A DNA stretch of 64,000 bases from Paraplanobispora siamensis (lineage in GTDB: Bacteria > Actinomycetota > Actinomycetes > Streptosporangiales > Streptosporangiaceae). Each line of letters starts with the position of its first letter. Within the stretch, counting starts at the first letter, position 1. Below the pieces are notes generated by a model, which saw only the letters and a list, made by a program, of their open reading frames with translations, was not told the DNA's origin and made no database searches. This document shows, in pieces, positions 31,348-40,121 of this stretch. Where the stretch lies: the NCBI RefSeq assembly GCF_016863175.1, contig NZ_BOOJ01000014.1, positions 62,001 through 126,000 on the forward strand, given 5' to 3'. A program made the position numbers and the translations under genes.

Positions 31348-32055
31348 GTGATCCGCCGTCTGTCCCAAGCTCGTGAACGTGGTATCCCCGAGGCGACCGT
31401 CGCCCGGCTGCCGCTCTATCTGCGAGCACTGAACGGCATGTCCGAGCGGGGTCTGGCGACGGTGAGCTCGGAGGACCTGGCCATGGCCGCGGGCGTGAAC
31501 TCGGCCAAGCTCCGCAAGGACCTGTCGCATCTCGGCTCCTACGGCACGCGCGGGGTCGGCTACGACGTCGAGTACCTCATCTACCAGATCTCCCGTGAGC
31601 TGGGTCTCACCCAGGATTGGGCCGTGGCGATCGTCGGAGTGGGTAACCTCGGTCGTGCGCTCGCCAATTACGGCGGCTTCGTCTCCCGGGGTTTCAGGGT
31701 CGCCGCGTTGCTCGACGCCGACCCCGAAGTGGTGGGCGACCGCATCGCGGGATTGAATGTGGAGCACATCGACGAGCTGGAAGCCGTGATAAGGCGGCGG
31801 GGTGTGTCGATCGTGGTGCTCGCGACGCCGGCCGCGGCGGCCCAGCAGGTGGCCGACCGGGTCATCGCCGCGGGGATCACCAGCATCTTGAACTTCGCCC
31901 CCGTCGTGCTTTCCGTGCCCGAAGGCGTCGATATCCGTAAGGTCGACCTATCGATCGAACTGCAGATCCTCGCGTTCCACGAGCAGCGCAAGACGGATCG
32001 GATGACTGGGGGGCCCGCGATGGCCGAGGAATGGCCCGAGGCGGTGGATCTGTGA
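31348..32055 (+). CDS. rex: Redox-sensing transcriptional repressor Rex
   Basis: A 235-residue NADH/NAD+ sensor. The N-terminal winged helix (about 8-80, IPEATVARLPLYLRAL, VSSEDLAMAAGVNSAKLRKDLSHLGSYG) binds ROP DNA, and the Rossmann domain begins WAVAIVGVGNLGRALANYGGF. Full length. In S. coelicolor Rex represses its own rex-hemACD operon and respiratory genes when NADH is low; the same gene order is seen here. Two perfect operators in this window support both targets. Confidence 0.96.
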   Translation: MIRRLSQARERGIPEATVARLPLYLRALNGMSERGLATVSSEDLAMAAGVNSAKLRKDLSHLGSYGTRGVGYDVEYLIYQISRELGLTQDWAVAIVGVGNLGRALANYGGFVSRGFRVAALLDADPEVVGDRIAGLNVEHIDELEAVIRRRGVSIVVLATPAAAAQQVADRVIAAGITSILNFAPVVLSVPEGVDIRKVDLSIELQILAFHEQRKTDRMTGGPAMAEEWPEAVDL

Positions 32056-32140
32056 TCCCGCCGAGGACGACTGAGAGCCGCCGCGAGCCGGACGGGCACG
32101 ACGAGCAGGGGGAGCCCCGCTCCCCGCGCGGGGGGCGGGC

Positions 32141-33448
32141 ATGAGCATCCTCGCCATCGGCCTGAGCCACCGGACGGCTCCCGTGGCGCTGCTGGAGCGG
32201 GTGTCCGTCTCCGGCGACGCCCTGCTCAAGCTTCTGCGCGACGTCCAGCGGGCCTCCTGCGTCGCCGAGACCATGGTGCTGTCCACGTGCAACCGGGTCG
32301 AGGTCTACGCCGTCGTCGACCGCTTCCACGCCGTGGTGAACGAGGTCTCCGAGCTGCTCAGCGTGCACTCGGGCGTCCCCGTCGAGCAGCTCGCGCCGCA
32401 CCTCTACGTGCACTACGAGGACCGCGCCGTCGAGCACCTGTTCTCGGCGGGCGCCGGCCTCGACTCCATGGTCGTCGGCGAGGGGCAGATCCTCGGCCAG
32501 ATCCGGCAGGCGCTCAAGCTCGCCCAGGACCAGGGCACGATGGGCCCGACGCTCAACGAGCTCGTCCAGCAGGCGCTGCGGGTGGGCAAGCGCTCCCACG
32601 CCGAGACGGGCATCGACCGCGCGGGCGCGTCCCTGGTCAGTGTCGGCCTCACCCTCGCCGAGCGCGTCCTCGGCCCGATCCGCGACCGGCGGGCGCTGGT
32701 GGTGGGCGCCGGCTCGATGAGCGCCCTGTCCGCCGCGACCCTGCAGCGCGCCGGGGTCACCGACATCGTGGTGGTCAACCGCACCCACGAGCGCGCCGTA
32801 CGGCTGGCGCAGACGGTCGGCGGCCGGGCCGCCGAGTTCGGCGACCTGACCGCGGAGCTGGCACAGGCCGACCTGGTCGTCTCCTGCACCGGCGCCACCG
32901 ACCTGGTCATCACCGCCGACATGGTGACGCCCCGCGAGATGTTCCTGCTGGACCTCGCGCTGCCCCGGGACGTCGACCCCGCGGTACGGCGCCTGCCCGG
33001 CGTCACCCTGGTCGATCTGGAGTCCATGCAGGAGGGCGCGGCCGAGGCCGGCGCCGACGACGGCGGCCGGCTGGAGGCCATCTCCGAGGTGCGCGGGATC
33101 GTCGCCGACGAGGTCAGGGCCTACCTGTCGGCCGAGCGGGCCGCGCGCGTGACGCCGACCGTGGTCGCCCTGCGCAGCAAGGCGGCCGACGTGGTCGAGA
33201 CGGAGCTGGGCCGGCTCGCCGGGCGCGTCCCGGAGATCGAGGGGCGCATCCGCGACGAGGTCGCGCAGACCGTCAGGCGCGTGGTCGACAAGTTGCTCCA
33301 CGAGCCCACCGTGCGTGTCAAACAGCTCGCGGAGTCCCCGGCAGGCGATCATTATGCGGAAGCGCTGCGCGAGCTGTTCAACCTGGACCCGAAGGTGCCC
33401 GACGCGGTCAGGCGCACCGAGACGATCGACATGGAGGTGGACCGGTGA
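32141..33448 (+). CDS. hemA: Glutamyl-tRNA reductase
   Basis: A 435-residue enzyme that reduces glutamyl-tRNA(Glu) to glutamate-1-semialdehyde with NADPH, the first committed step of C5 heme synthesis. The catalytic region is MVLSTCNRVEVYA with Cys50; GLSHRTAPVALLERV and the NADPH domain VVGAGSMSALSAATL are clear, as is the C-terminal dimerisation helix bundle. Operon with rex upstream; its stop overlaps the hemC GTG (GTGA). Confidence 0.97.
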   Translation: MSILAIGLSHRTAPVALLERVSVSGDALLKLLRDVQRASCVAETMVLSTCNRVEVYAVVDRFHAVVNEVSELLSVHSGVPVEQLAPHLYVHYEDRAVEHLFSAGAGLDSMVVGEGQILGQIRQALKLAQDQGTMGPTLNELVQQALRVGKRSHAETGIDRAGASLVSVGLTLAERVLGPIRDRRALVVGAGSMSALSAATLQRAGVTDIVVVNRTHERAVRLAQTVGGRAAEFGDLTAELAQADLVVSCTGATDLVITADMVTPREMFLLDLALPRDVDPAVRRLPGVTLVDLESMQEGAAEAGADDGGRLEAISEVRGIVADEVRAYLSAERAARVTPTVVALRSKAADVVETELGRLAGRVPEIEGRIRDEVAQTVRRVVDKLLHEPTVRVKQLAESPAGDHYAEALRELFNLDPKVPDAVRRTETIDMEVDR

Positions 33449-34356
33449 CGGGCCCGCTGAGGATGGGAACGCGCCGGAGCCTCATGGCGACGACGCAGTC
33501 CGGGCTGGTGGCCGCCCGGTTCACCGAGCTGACCGGGCGGGCCGTGGAGCTCGTGGGCGTCACCACCTTCGGTGACGTGACCAAGGCCGACCTCACCCAG
33601 CTGGGCGGGACCGGCGTCTTCGTCAGCGCGCTGCGCGACAAGCTCATCGAGGGCGAGGTCGACTTCGCGGTGCACTCGCTGAAGGACCTGCCGACCACGC
33701 CCGACCCGCGCATCGCCATCGCCGCGATCCCGGCGCGCGACGACCACCGGGACGCCCTGGTCGCCGGGGCGAAGCTGGCCGACCTGCCGCCCGGCGCGAA
33801 GATCGGTACGGGGTCTCCGCGACGAATCGCCCAGCTTCGTATGCTTCGTCCGGATCTCGAGTGCGTGCCGATCCGCGGCAACGGGGAGACCCGGATCGGC
33901 AAGGTCACCTCCGGCGAGCTGCACGGCGTCGTGCTGGCCGCGGCCGGGCTGGCACGGCTCGGCCGGGAGGCCGAGATCGCCCAGATCTTCGAGGTAGAGG
34001 AGATGCTCCCGGCCCCCGGGCAGGGGGCGCTGGCGGTGGAGGTCCGCTCGGACCGGACCGACCTGCTGGAGCTGCTGGGCGTGCTCGACGACCCCGCCAC
34101 CCGCGCCGCGGTGACCGCGGAACGCGCGGTGCTCAACGCCCTGGAGGCCGGCTGCGCCGCTCCGGTTGGTGCGTACGCGACCGTCGACGGGCAAGATCTG
34201 AACCTGACCGCGGCCGTCGTCGCCATCGACGGCGCGCACGCGGTGCGCAAGTCCACCGCCGGGACCCTTTCGGCGGCCACTGGTCTCGGGCGCGACCTCG
34301 CGGCCGAGATGATCGGCGAAGGGGCAGGCACGTTGATAGGGGAGCAGGCACATTGA
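33445..34356 (+). CDS. hemC: Hydroxymethylbilane synthase (porphobilinogen deaminase)
   Basis: A 303-residue enzyme that polymerises four porphobilinogens into hydroxymethylbilane. LRMGTRRSLMATTQS, VHSLKDLPTT, IGTGSPRRIAQL and the dipyrromethane-attachment region LNALEAGCAAPVGAYA are present. The Arg-rich motif reads IRGNGETRIGKV instead of the usual RGNxDTR, a small deviation in a conserved substrate-contact loop that deserves alignment. GTG start coupled to hemA; stop coupled to the next gene through TTGA. Confidence 0.96.
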   Translation: MTGPLRMGTRRSLMATTQSGLVAARFTELTGRAVELVGVTTFGDVTKADLTQLGGTGVFVSALRDKLIEGEVDFAVHSLKDLPTTPDPRIAIAAIPARDDHRDALVAGAKLADLPPGAKIGTGSPRRIAQLRMLRPDLECVPIRGNGETRIGKVTSGELHGVVLAAAGLARLGREAEIAQIFEVEEMLPAPGQGALAVEVRSDRTDLLELLGVLDDPATRAAVTAERAVLNALEAGCAAPVGAYATVDGQDLNLTAAVVAIDGAHAVRKSTAGTLSAATGLGRDLAAEMIGEGAGTLIGEQAH

Positions 34357-35933
34357 GCTCCGGAAGCACCACCTTCGAGCACCCGGCCGGGTTCGTCGCC
34401 TTCGTGGGCGCGGGACCGGGCGACGAGGGCCTGCTCACGCTGCGCGGGGCCGACCTGCTGTCGAAGGCCGACGCCGTCGTGCTCGACAAGGAGGTCTACG
34501 GCCCGCTGCTGCGTCACTGCCGTGAGGACGTCGAGATCCTCGACGCGGCGGAGGAGGACGTCGTCTCGCTCAGAGCCGTCGCGGCCGCCAAGGAAGGGCG
34601 GTGCGTCGTACGGCTGTGCGCGGGCGATCCGATGTTCTTCTCCTCGATAACCGAGGAGGTCGCGGCCTGCGCCAAGGCGGAGGTGGACTTCGAGATCGTC
34701 CCCGGCGTCCCGCCGGCGACGGCGGTGCTGACCTACGCGGGCATCCCCGCCGCGGTGTCGGTGCCGGAGTTCCGGGTCGTGGACGCGACGATGGTCGACG
34801 ACTGGGGCGCGTACGCGACCGGGGCGGGCACCCTGGTGATCTACAACGGGATCGCCGAGGCCGTGGCCATCGGCAAGGCGCTCGTCGCCGCCGGCCGGCC
34901 CGACTCGACGCCGGTCGCGATCAGCAGCGCGGGCACCACCACCGAGCAGTACACCGTGGTGACCACGCTCGCCCGCATGGCGCCCGACCTCAAGCACGCC
35001 GGGATGACCGAGCCCGGGCTGATCGTCGTCGGCGAGGCCGTGGGCATGCGTGACCGGCTGTCGTGGTTCGAGACCAAGCCGCTGTTCGGCTGGCGGGTGC
35101 TCGTGCCCAGGACCAAGGAGCAGTCCGCGGGCCTGGTGGAGCAGCTGCGCTCCTACGGCGCGGTTCCCGAGGAGGTCCCGACGATCTCCGTCGAGCCGCC
35201 CCGCACCCCGCAGCAGATGGACCGGGCGATCAAGGGCCTGGTCACCGGGCGCTACGAGTGGGTCGCCTTCACCAGCGCGAACGCGGTCAAGGCGGTCCGC
35301 GAGAAGTTCGAGGAGTACGGCCTGGACGCCCGCGCGTTCGCCGGGCTGAAGGTCGCCGCCGTGGGCGAGGCCACCGCGCGGGCCCTGGTGGAGTTCGGGG
35401 TCAAGCCGGACCTGGTGCCGACCGGGGAGCAGTCCTCGGAGGGTCTGCTGGCCGAGTGGCCGCCGTACGACTCGATGCTCGACCCGATCAACCGGGTCCT
35501 GCTGCCGCGCGCCGACATCGCCACCGAGGCGCTGGTGGCGGGCCTGACCGAGCTCGGCTGGGAGTGCGACGACGTCACCGCCTACCGGACCGTGCGCGCC
35601 GCCCCGCCGCCCGCCCCGATCCGGGAGGCGATCAAGGGAGGCGGCTTCGACGCGGTGCTGTTCACCTCCTCCAGCACGGTGCGCAACCTGGTGGGCATCG
35701 CCGGGAAGCCGCACAACGTCACGGTGATCGCCGCGATCGGCCCGCAGACCGCCAAGACGGCCGAGGAGTTCGGCCTGCGCGTGGACGTCATGGCCGACAA
35801 GGCGTCGGCTTCGGCACTCGCGGCGGCCCTGGCCGAGTATGGTGCCAAGCAGCGGCAGGCCGCGCTGGCGGCCGGAGACGTTCCCCGCAGGCCCTCCCAG
35901 AACAGGCGAGGGGCCCGGCGCCGCGCCAAGTGA
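34353..35933 (+). CDS. hemD: Uroporphyrinogen-III C-methyltransferase/uroporphyrinogen-III synthase fusion
   Basis: A 526-residue fusion. The N-terminal half (about 1-245) is a SAM-dependent CobA-type methylase (FVGAGPGDEGLLTLRGADLL, LCAGDPMFF, GEAV), and the C-terminal half (about 250-500) is the HemD synthase (WRVLVPRTKEQSAGLVEQL, FTSANAVKAVRE, LPRADIATEAL). Such fusions are known in actinomycetes: one chain makes uroporphyrinogen III and can start the siroheme/B12 branch. The start is a TTG at 34353 overlapping the hemC stop. A basic Arg-rich tail ends the protein. Confidence 0.95.
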   Translation: MSSGSTTFEHPAGFVAFVGAGPGDEGLLTLRGADLLSKADAVVLDKEVYGPLLRHCREDVEILDAAEEDVVSLRAVAAAKEGRCVVRLCAGDPMFFSSITEEVAACAKAEVDFEIVPGVPPATAVLTYAGIPAAVSVPEFRVVDATMVDDWGAYATGAGTLVIYNGIAEAVAIGKALVAAGRPDSTPVAISSAGTTTEQYTVVTTLARMAPDLKHAGMTEPGLIVVGEAVGMRDRLSWFETKPLFGWRVLVPRTKEQSAGLVEQLRSYGAVPEEVPTISVEPPRTPQQMDRAIKGLVTGRYEWVAFTSANAVKAVREKFEEYGLDARAFAGLKVAAVGEATARALVEFGVKPDLVPTGEQSSEGLLAEWPPYDSMLDPINRVLLPRADIATEALVAGLTELGWECDDVTAYRTVRAAPPPAPIREAIKGGGFDAVLFTSSSTVRNLVGIAGKPHNVTVIAAIGPQTAKTAEEFGLRVDVMADKASASALAAALAEYGAKQRQAALAAGDVPRRPSQNRRGARRRAK

Positions 35934-35950
35934 CCTCAAGTGGAGACATC

Positions 35951-36943
35951 ATGACCGCCCAGTTCCCCGTGGCGCGCCCGCGCAGGCTCCGCCGTACCGC
36001 GCCGATGCGCCGGATGGTGGCAGGGACCCGGCTGCACCCGTCGGAGCTGATCCTGCCGATGTTCGTCAAGGAGGGCATCGGCGAGCCGAGCCCGATCGGC
36101 TCGATGCCCGGGGTGTTCCAGCACACCCGCGACTCGCTGCGCAAGGCCGCCCACGAGGCGGCCGAGGCGGGGGTCGGCGGGCTCATCCTGTTCGGCATCC
36201 CGCAGACGAAGGACGCCCGCGGCTCGGCGGGCGACGACCCGGCCGGGATCGTCCAGCAGGCGGTGGCCGACCTGGTCTCCGACGTCGGGGACACGATGGT
36301 CGTGATGACCGACACCTGCCTGGACGAGTTCACCGACCACGGGCACTGCGGCATCCTCACGCCCGAGGGCGAGGTCGACAACGACGCCACCCTCGAGCGC
36401 TACGCGGCCGTCGCGGTGGCCCAGGCCCGGGCGGGCTCGCAGGTCATCGCGCCGAGCGGGATGATGGACGGCCAGGTCGCCGCCATCCGCGCGGCGCTGG
36501 ACGCCGACGGCTTCGAGCAGGTCCCGATCCTGGCCTACTCGGTGAAGTACGCCTCGGCGCTCTACGGCCCGTTCCGCGAGGCCGCCGAGTGCGCGCCGCA
36601 GTTCGGCGACCGCAGCGCCTACCAGCAGGACCCCGCGGGCCCGGTCGGCGAGGCCCTGCGCGAGATCCGCCTCGACCTCCAGGAGGGCGCGGACGCGGTG
36701 ATGGTCAAGCCGGCCATGCTCTACCTCGACATCCTGCGCCAGGTGCGCGACCTGGTGGACGTGCCGGTGGCGGCCTACCAGGTCAGCGGCGAGTACGCCA
36801 TGATCGAGGCCGCGGCGGCGAACGGCTGGATCGACCGCAACCGGGCCATCATGGAGTCCCTGGTGGCGATCCGCCGCGCCGGAGCCGACATGATCCTCAC
36901 CTACTGGGCGACCGAGGTAGCCCGTAACATTTGGCGACGCTGA
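35951..36943 (+). CDS. hemB: Delta-aminolevulinic acid dehydratase (porphobilinogen synthase)
   Basis: A 330-residue enzyme that joins two aminolevulinates. The two Schiff-base lysines are in LAYSVKYASALYGPFREA and DAVMVKPAMLYLDIL. The metal region is TDTCLDEFTDHGHCG, with two Cys and a His rather than the full three-Cys zinc site, so it may be a mixed-metal type. It starts 17 bases after hemD with GGAG. A GCGACGC hairpin covers its stop codon. Confidence 0.96.
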   Translation: MTAQFPVARPRRLRRTAPMRRMVAGTRLHPSELILPMFVKEGIGEPSPIGSMPGVFQHTRDSLRKAAHEAAEAGVGGLILFGIPQTKDARGSAGDDPAGIVQQAVADLVSDVGDTMVVMTDTCLDEFTDHGHCGILTPEGEVDNDATLERYAAVAVAQARAGSQVIAPSGMMDGQVAAIRAALDADGFEQVPILAYSVKYASALYGPFREAAECAPQFGDRSAYQQDPAGPVGEALREIRLDLQEGADAVMVKPAMLYLDILRQVRDLVDVPVAAYQVSGEYAMIEAAAANGWIDRNRAIMESLVAIRRAGADMILTYWATEVARNIWRR

Positions 36944-36989
36944 CGCGTCGCAGGCTCGGGCTGTGTCTGATTGCGACGCTTCGCGTCGC
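36934..36989 (+). repeat. Two copies of a GCGACGC hairpin at and after the hemB stop
   Basis: GCGACGC-TGAC-GCGTCGC (36934-36951) includes the hemB TGA in its loop, and GCGACGC-TTC-GCGTCGC (36973-36989) repeats it 39 bases later; each is followed by AGGCTCGGG. They may form a double terminator or mRNA stabiliser, and they look like a duplicated element. Confidence 0.6.
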
Positions 36990-36990
36990 A

Positions 36991-37079
36991 GGCTCGGGGG
37001 CTCCTTGATCCGGCTCCCGCCCTCATCCCGTCCTCGCTCCGCTGCGGGCGTTCCTCCGTTGGTTCACCGGCGCCCCCTC
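36991..37079 (+). repeat. Intergenic dispersed repeat, long copy
   Basis: The block GGCTCGGGGGCTCCTTGA.. (36991-37017) and the block GGTTCACCGGCGCCCCCTC (37061-37079), separated by 43 bases, recur after ccsB at 45760-45809 in the same order. The rest of 36944-37290 holds no gene I trust; a GATATATC patch at 37237-37244 may belong to the next gene's promoter. Confidence 0.65.
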
Positions 37080-37290
37080 ACGTGTACCCCTCGGGGGTGA
37101 GACTCTTCGCACATGCCCAGAACTGGGGGTTTGCCGCATGGAGGTGGGTTGCGTGCGTTAGAGTTCGATGACCGGTGCGGATGTGTCCGAGGTGGCGTGG
37201 ACCTCTGAGTGTCTCCCTGATGTCAACCAGAAAGCGGATATATCACCGCATCCGGGTATGACGCGGGGCGCGCGGACAACGGAGGACGCA

Positions 37291-37935
37291 ATGGTGGGGG
37301 TACCGCTGGCTCGTCGCACCAGGCGACGAGCTCATCCGAAGCAGCAGATCATCACGTCCGTTCTCGAGTACGCCTCGATGGGCTGGGCGAGCTGTCCCGG
37401 GGCACGCCCGCTCCGCAACGGACCGCGTGCCTGCTCCTGTGACCGCATCGGCTGTCCCGACGCGGGCAGTCACCCGCTCTCGCGCGCCTGGCAGATGCAG
37501 GCCACCACCGACGCCACGCTGCTCACCCACTGGTGGCAGAGCGAGCCCGAGGCGAACGTGATCCTTCCCACCGGGCGCGTCTTCGACGTCTTCGACGTAC
37601 CCGTGGCCGCCGGGCTCACCGCCCTGGCGGCCATGGACTCCGCCGGAACGGCCTCGGGCCCGGTCGCCGCCAACGGTGACCGGGTCCTGTTCTATGTGGC
37701 CACCCGCAACGCCTCCGACGACGAGGACGAGTGGTGGTCCTGCTCCCTGGACTACGGCCCCTCGACCATCGAGGAGATGCCCGGCCTGCGCTGGCACTGC
37801 CGCGACAGCTACGTCCTCGCCCCGCCCTCGATCCTGCCGACCGGCCAGCCCGCCTCGTGGCTGCGTCCTCCGGACGGCCGCCCGCTGCCCGACCCGCTCC
37901 GCGTCCTCGACGTCCTCGCCGACACCTGCGAATAG
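37291..37935 (+). CDS. Prim-Pol-like (bifunctional primase/polymerase N-terminal) domain protein
   Basis: A 214-residue protein with the GWxSCPGARPLRNGPRACSCDRIGCPDAGSHPLSRAW pattern and the WWQSEPEANVILPTGRVFDVFDV element typical of the Prim-Pol (AEP-like) domain. No helicase or other replication module follows, and the usual catalytic DxD acidic pair seems reduced to DVFDV. Related stand-alone proteins exist in actinomycetes next to heme genes. Start at ATG 37291 after GGAGG; a longer frame to 37168 lacks a site. Function unknown. Confidence 0.7.
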   Translation: MVGVPLARRTRRRAHPKQQIITSVLEYASMGWASCPGARPLRNGPRACSCDRIGCPDAGSHPLSRAWQMQATTDATLLTHWWQSEPEANVILPTGRVFDVFDVPVAAGLTALAAMDSAGTASGPVAANGDRVLFYVATRNASDDEDEWWSCSLDYGPSTIEEMPGLRWHCRDSYVLAPPSILPTGQPASWLRPPDGRPLPDPLRVLDVLADTCE

Positions 37936-38011
37936 CCGGGCGGACAGTCCGGGCGCGCCGCCCGCGGGCGGCGTCGCGAGCCCGTGGCGGGGACCCGGCC
38001 TCCCCTGCCCG

Positions 38012-38017
38012 TAGGCT
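38012..38017 (+). promoter_or_regulatory. -10 box TAGGCT of hemL, leaderless start
   Basis: TAGGCT lies exactly six bases before the GTG of hemL at 38024, placing the expected transcription start on the start codon. No ribosome site is visible before that GTG. No convincing -35 was found. Confidence 0.5.
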
Positions 38018-38023
38018 GGGACG

Positions 38024-39319
38024 GTGAGCCGTACCCAGAACTCCGAGGACCTGTTCGCCCGCGCCCGCGAGATCGTTCCGGGAGGTGTCAACTCCCCGGT
38101 GCGCGCCTTCGGCGCCGTCGGCGGCACACCCCGTTTCATGGCCGCCGGCCAGGGGCCGTACATCACCGACGTCGACGGCAACCGCTACGTCGACCTGGTC
38201 TGCTCCTGGGGGCCGATGATCCTCGGGCACCGGCACCCGGCGGTGGTCGAGGCCCTGCAGGAGGCGCTGGCGCACGGCACCTCGTTCGGCACGGCGACGC
38301 CCGGCGAGGTCGAGCTCGCCGAGGAGATCGTCGACCGGATGGCCCCGGTGGAGAAGGTCCGCCTGGTCAGCTCGGGCACCGAGGCCACCATGTCGGCCGT
38401 ACGGCTGGCGCGCGGCTTCACCGGCCGGTCCAAGGTCGTCAAGTTCGCCGGCTGCTACCACGGCCACGTGGACGCCCTGCTCGCCTCGGCCGGGTCCGGC
38501 CTGGTCACCTTCGGCCTGCCCGACACCCCCGGCGTGACCGGCGCCTCGGCCGCCGACACCGTGGTCCTGCCGTACAACTCCGTCGAGGCCGTGACCGAGG
38601 CCTTCCGCGCCTTCGGTGACGAGATCGCCTGTGTGATCACCGAGGCGTGCCCGGCCAACATGGGCGTCGTCCCGCCGATGGACGGCTTCAACGCCAGGCT
38701 CCGCGAGCTGTGCACCGTGCACGGCGCACTGCTCATCGTCGACGAGGTGCTGACCGGATTCCGCGTGTCGGGGTCGGGGTGGTACGGCCTCGACCCGGTG
38801 GACGCCGACCTGATGACCTTCGGCAAGGTGATGGGCGGCGGCCTGCCCGCCGCCGCGTTCGGCGGCCGGGCCGAGGTGATGGCCAACCTCGCCCCCGAGG
38901 GCCCGGTCTACCAGGCCGGCACCCTGTCCGGTAACCCGCTGGCCTGCGCCGCCGGCCTGGCCACGCTGCGCGCCTGCGACGACGAGGTCTACGACCGGGT
39001 GGACGCCGCCGCCCTGGTCGTCGGCCGCGCCGCCTCCGACGCGCTGGCCGCCGCCGGGGTGCCGCACCGCCTGCAGCGCGCGGGCAGCCTGTTCTCCATC
39101 TTCTTCACCGACGACCCGGTGACCGACTTCGCCACCGCCCAGACCCAGGACACCGCCGCCTACCGGGCCTTCTTCCACGCCATGCTGGAGCAGGGCGTCT
39201 ATCTGCCCCCGTCGGCCTACGAGGCGTGGTTCCTGTCGGCCGCCCACGACGACGAGGCGCTGTCCCGCGTCGCCGAGGCCCTGCCGATCGCCGCCAAGGC
39301 CGCCGCCCAGGCCGGGTGA
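38024..39319 (+). CDS. hemL: Glutamate-1-semialdehyde 2,1-aminomutase
   Basis: A 431-residue PLP enzyme that converts glutamate-1-semialdehyde to 5-aminolevulinate, the step between HemA and HemB. Conserved parts are [15 protein letters not shown], the PLP-lysine loop [19 protein letters not shown] and FVQ-type substrate elements ([16 protein letters not shown]). It is transcribed separately from rex-hemACDB but completes the C5 pathway in this window. Confidence 0.96.
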   Translation: MSRTQNSEDLFARAREIVPGGVNSPVRAFGAVGGTPRFMAAGQGPYITDVDGNRYVDLVCSWGPMILGHRHPAVVEALQEALAHGTSFGTATPGEVELAEEIVDRMAPVEKVRLVSSGTEATMSAVRLARGFTGRSKVVKFAGCYHGHVDALLASAGSGLVTFGLPDTPGVTGASAADTVVLPYNSVEAVTEAFRAFGDEIACVITEACPANMGVVPPMDGFNARLRELCTVHGALLIVDEVLTGFRVSGSGWYGLDPVDADLMTFGKVMGGGLPAAAFGGRAEVMANLAPEGPVYQAGTLSGNPLACAAGLATLRACDDEVYDRVDAAALVVGRAASDALAAAGVPHRLQRAGSLFSIFFTDDPVTDFATAQTQDTAAYRAFFHAMLEQGVYLPPSAYEAWFLSAAHDDEALSRVAEALPIAAKAAAQAG

Positions 39320-39343
39320 CCTCCGCGCCCGGCCGGTGAGGCG

Positions 39344-39982
39344 TCAGCGGGGGAGCTCGTCGAGGTCGATGTCGACGGGGAAGGGGACCGGGACGGTCAG
39401 CCGGCCGTGGTGGATCCCGGTCAGGCCGTACGCGCCGGTGGCCGGGTCGAGCTCGTAGACGTAGACGACGGGCTTGCCGTCGCGGTTCTCGACCCGCCAC
39501 AGATGTGGGATGCCGGCCTCGGCGTAGCGGGCCGGCTTGGTCTTGCGGTCGCGCTCCTCGGACTCGGGGGAGACCACTTCGACGACGAGGTGCACCTCGT
39601 CGGGGGTGTAGAAGGTGCGCTCGTCGTCGTCGGCCGCCTCCGCGTCGACGACCAGCACGTCGGGGCAGGGACGCGTGCGGAGGCCGAGCTTGACGTCCAT
39701 CTGGTCGACCACGGCCAGCCGTTCGGGGGCCAGGTCGCCGAGGACCGCGGTGAGGCCGCGGATCACGCGTTGGTGAAAACGCTTCCGGGGGGACATGAAG
39801 ACGAGGGCTCCGTCGATCAGTTCGACGTGCCTGAAGAAGTCAGGCTCGCCGTTCGGCCCCTCTGACGGGAGGCGGTCCAGGTCGTCGGCGGTCCATCCCC
39901 ACGGCGGCGGGGCGGGCCAGTATTCGAGCGCGCTGCTCACGTCGGTCACCGTAACGTCGTCCCCGTCACGCGGTGTGCTCAT
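39344..39982 (-). CDS. Uma2-family putative endonuclease
   Basis: A 212-residue protein of the Uma2/DUF820 family with a restriction-endonuclease-like fold. The core is visible: VELIDGALVFMSPRKRFHQRV, PCPDVLVVDAEA (acidic metal ligand), VHLVVEVVSPESEERDRKTKPARYAEAGIPHLWRV. These genes are common in actinomycetes and cyanobacteria and often mobile; function unproven. ATG 39982 has GGAG nine bases before. Confidence 0.88.
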   Translation of the reverse strand: MSTPRDGDDVTVTDVSSALEYWPAPPPWGWTADDLDRLPSEGPNGEPDFFRHVELIDGALVFMSPRKRFHQRVIRGLTAVLGDLAPERLAVVDQMDVKLGLRTRPCPDVLVVDAEAADDDERTFYTPDEVHLVVEVVSPESEERDRKTKPARYAEAGIPHLWRVENRDGKPVVYVYELDPATGAYGLTGIHHGRLTVPVPFPVDIDLDELPR

Positions 39983-40121
39983 TCGGATCATCTCCGTTGC
40001 TCTCCGCCCCATTGCCCATCCGGCGGCCGACGTCGTACGACTCCATTGGAGCCATGCCCGGCGACTCTTCGTCAATTCAGCACATGACGGGCTTTTCGGA
40101 TCCCTCATTTAGAATCGCTAC

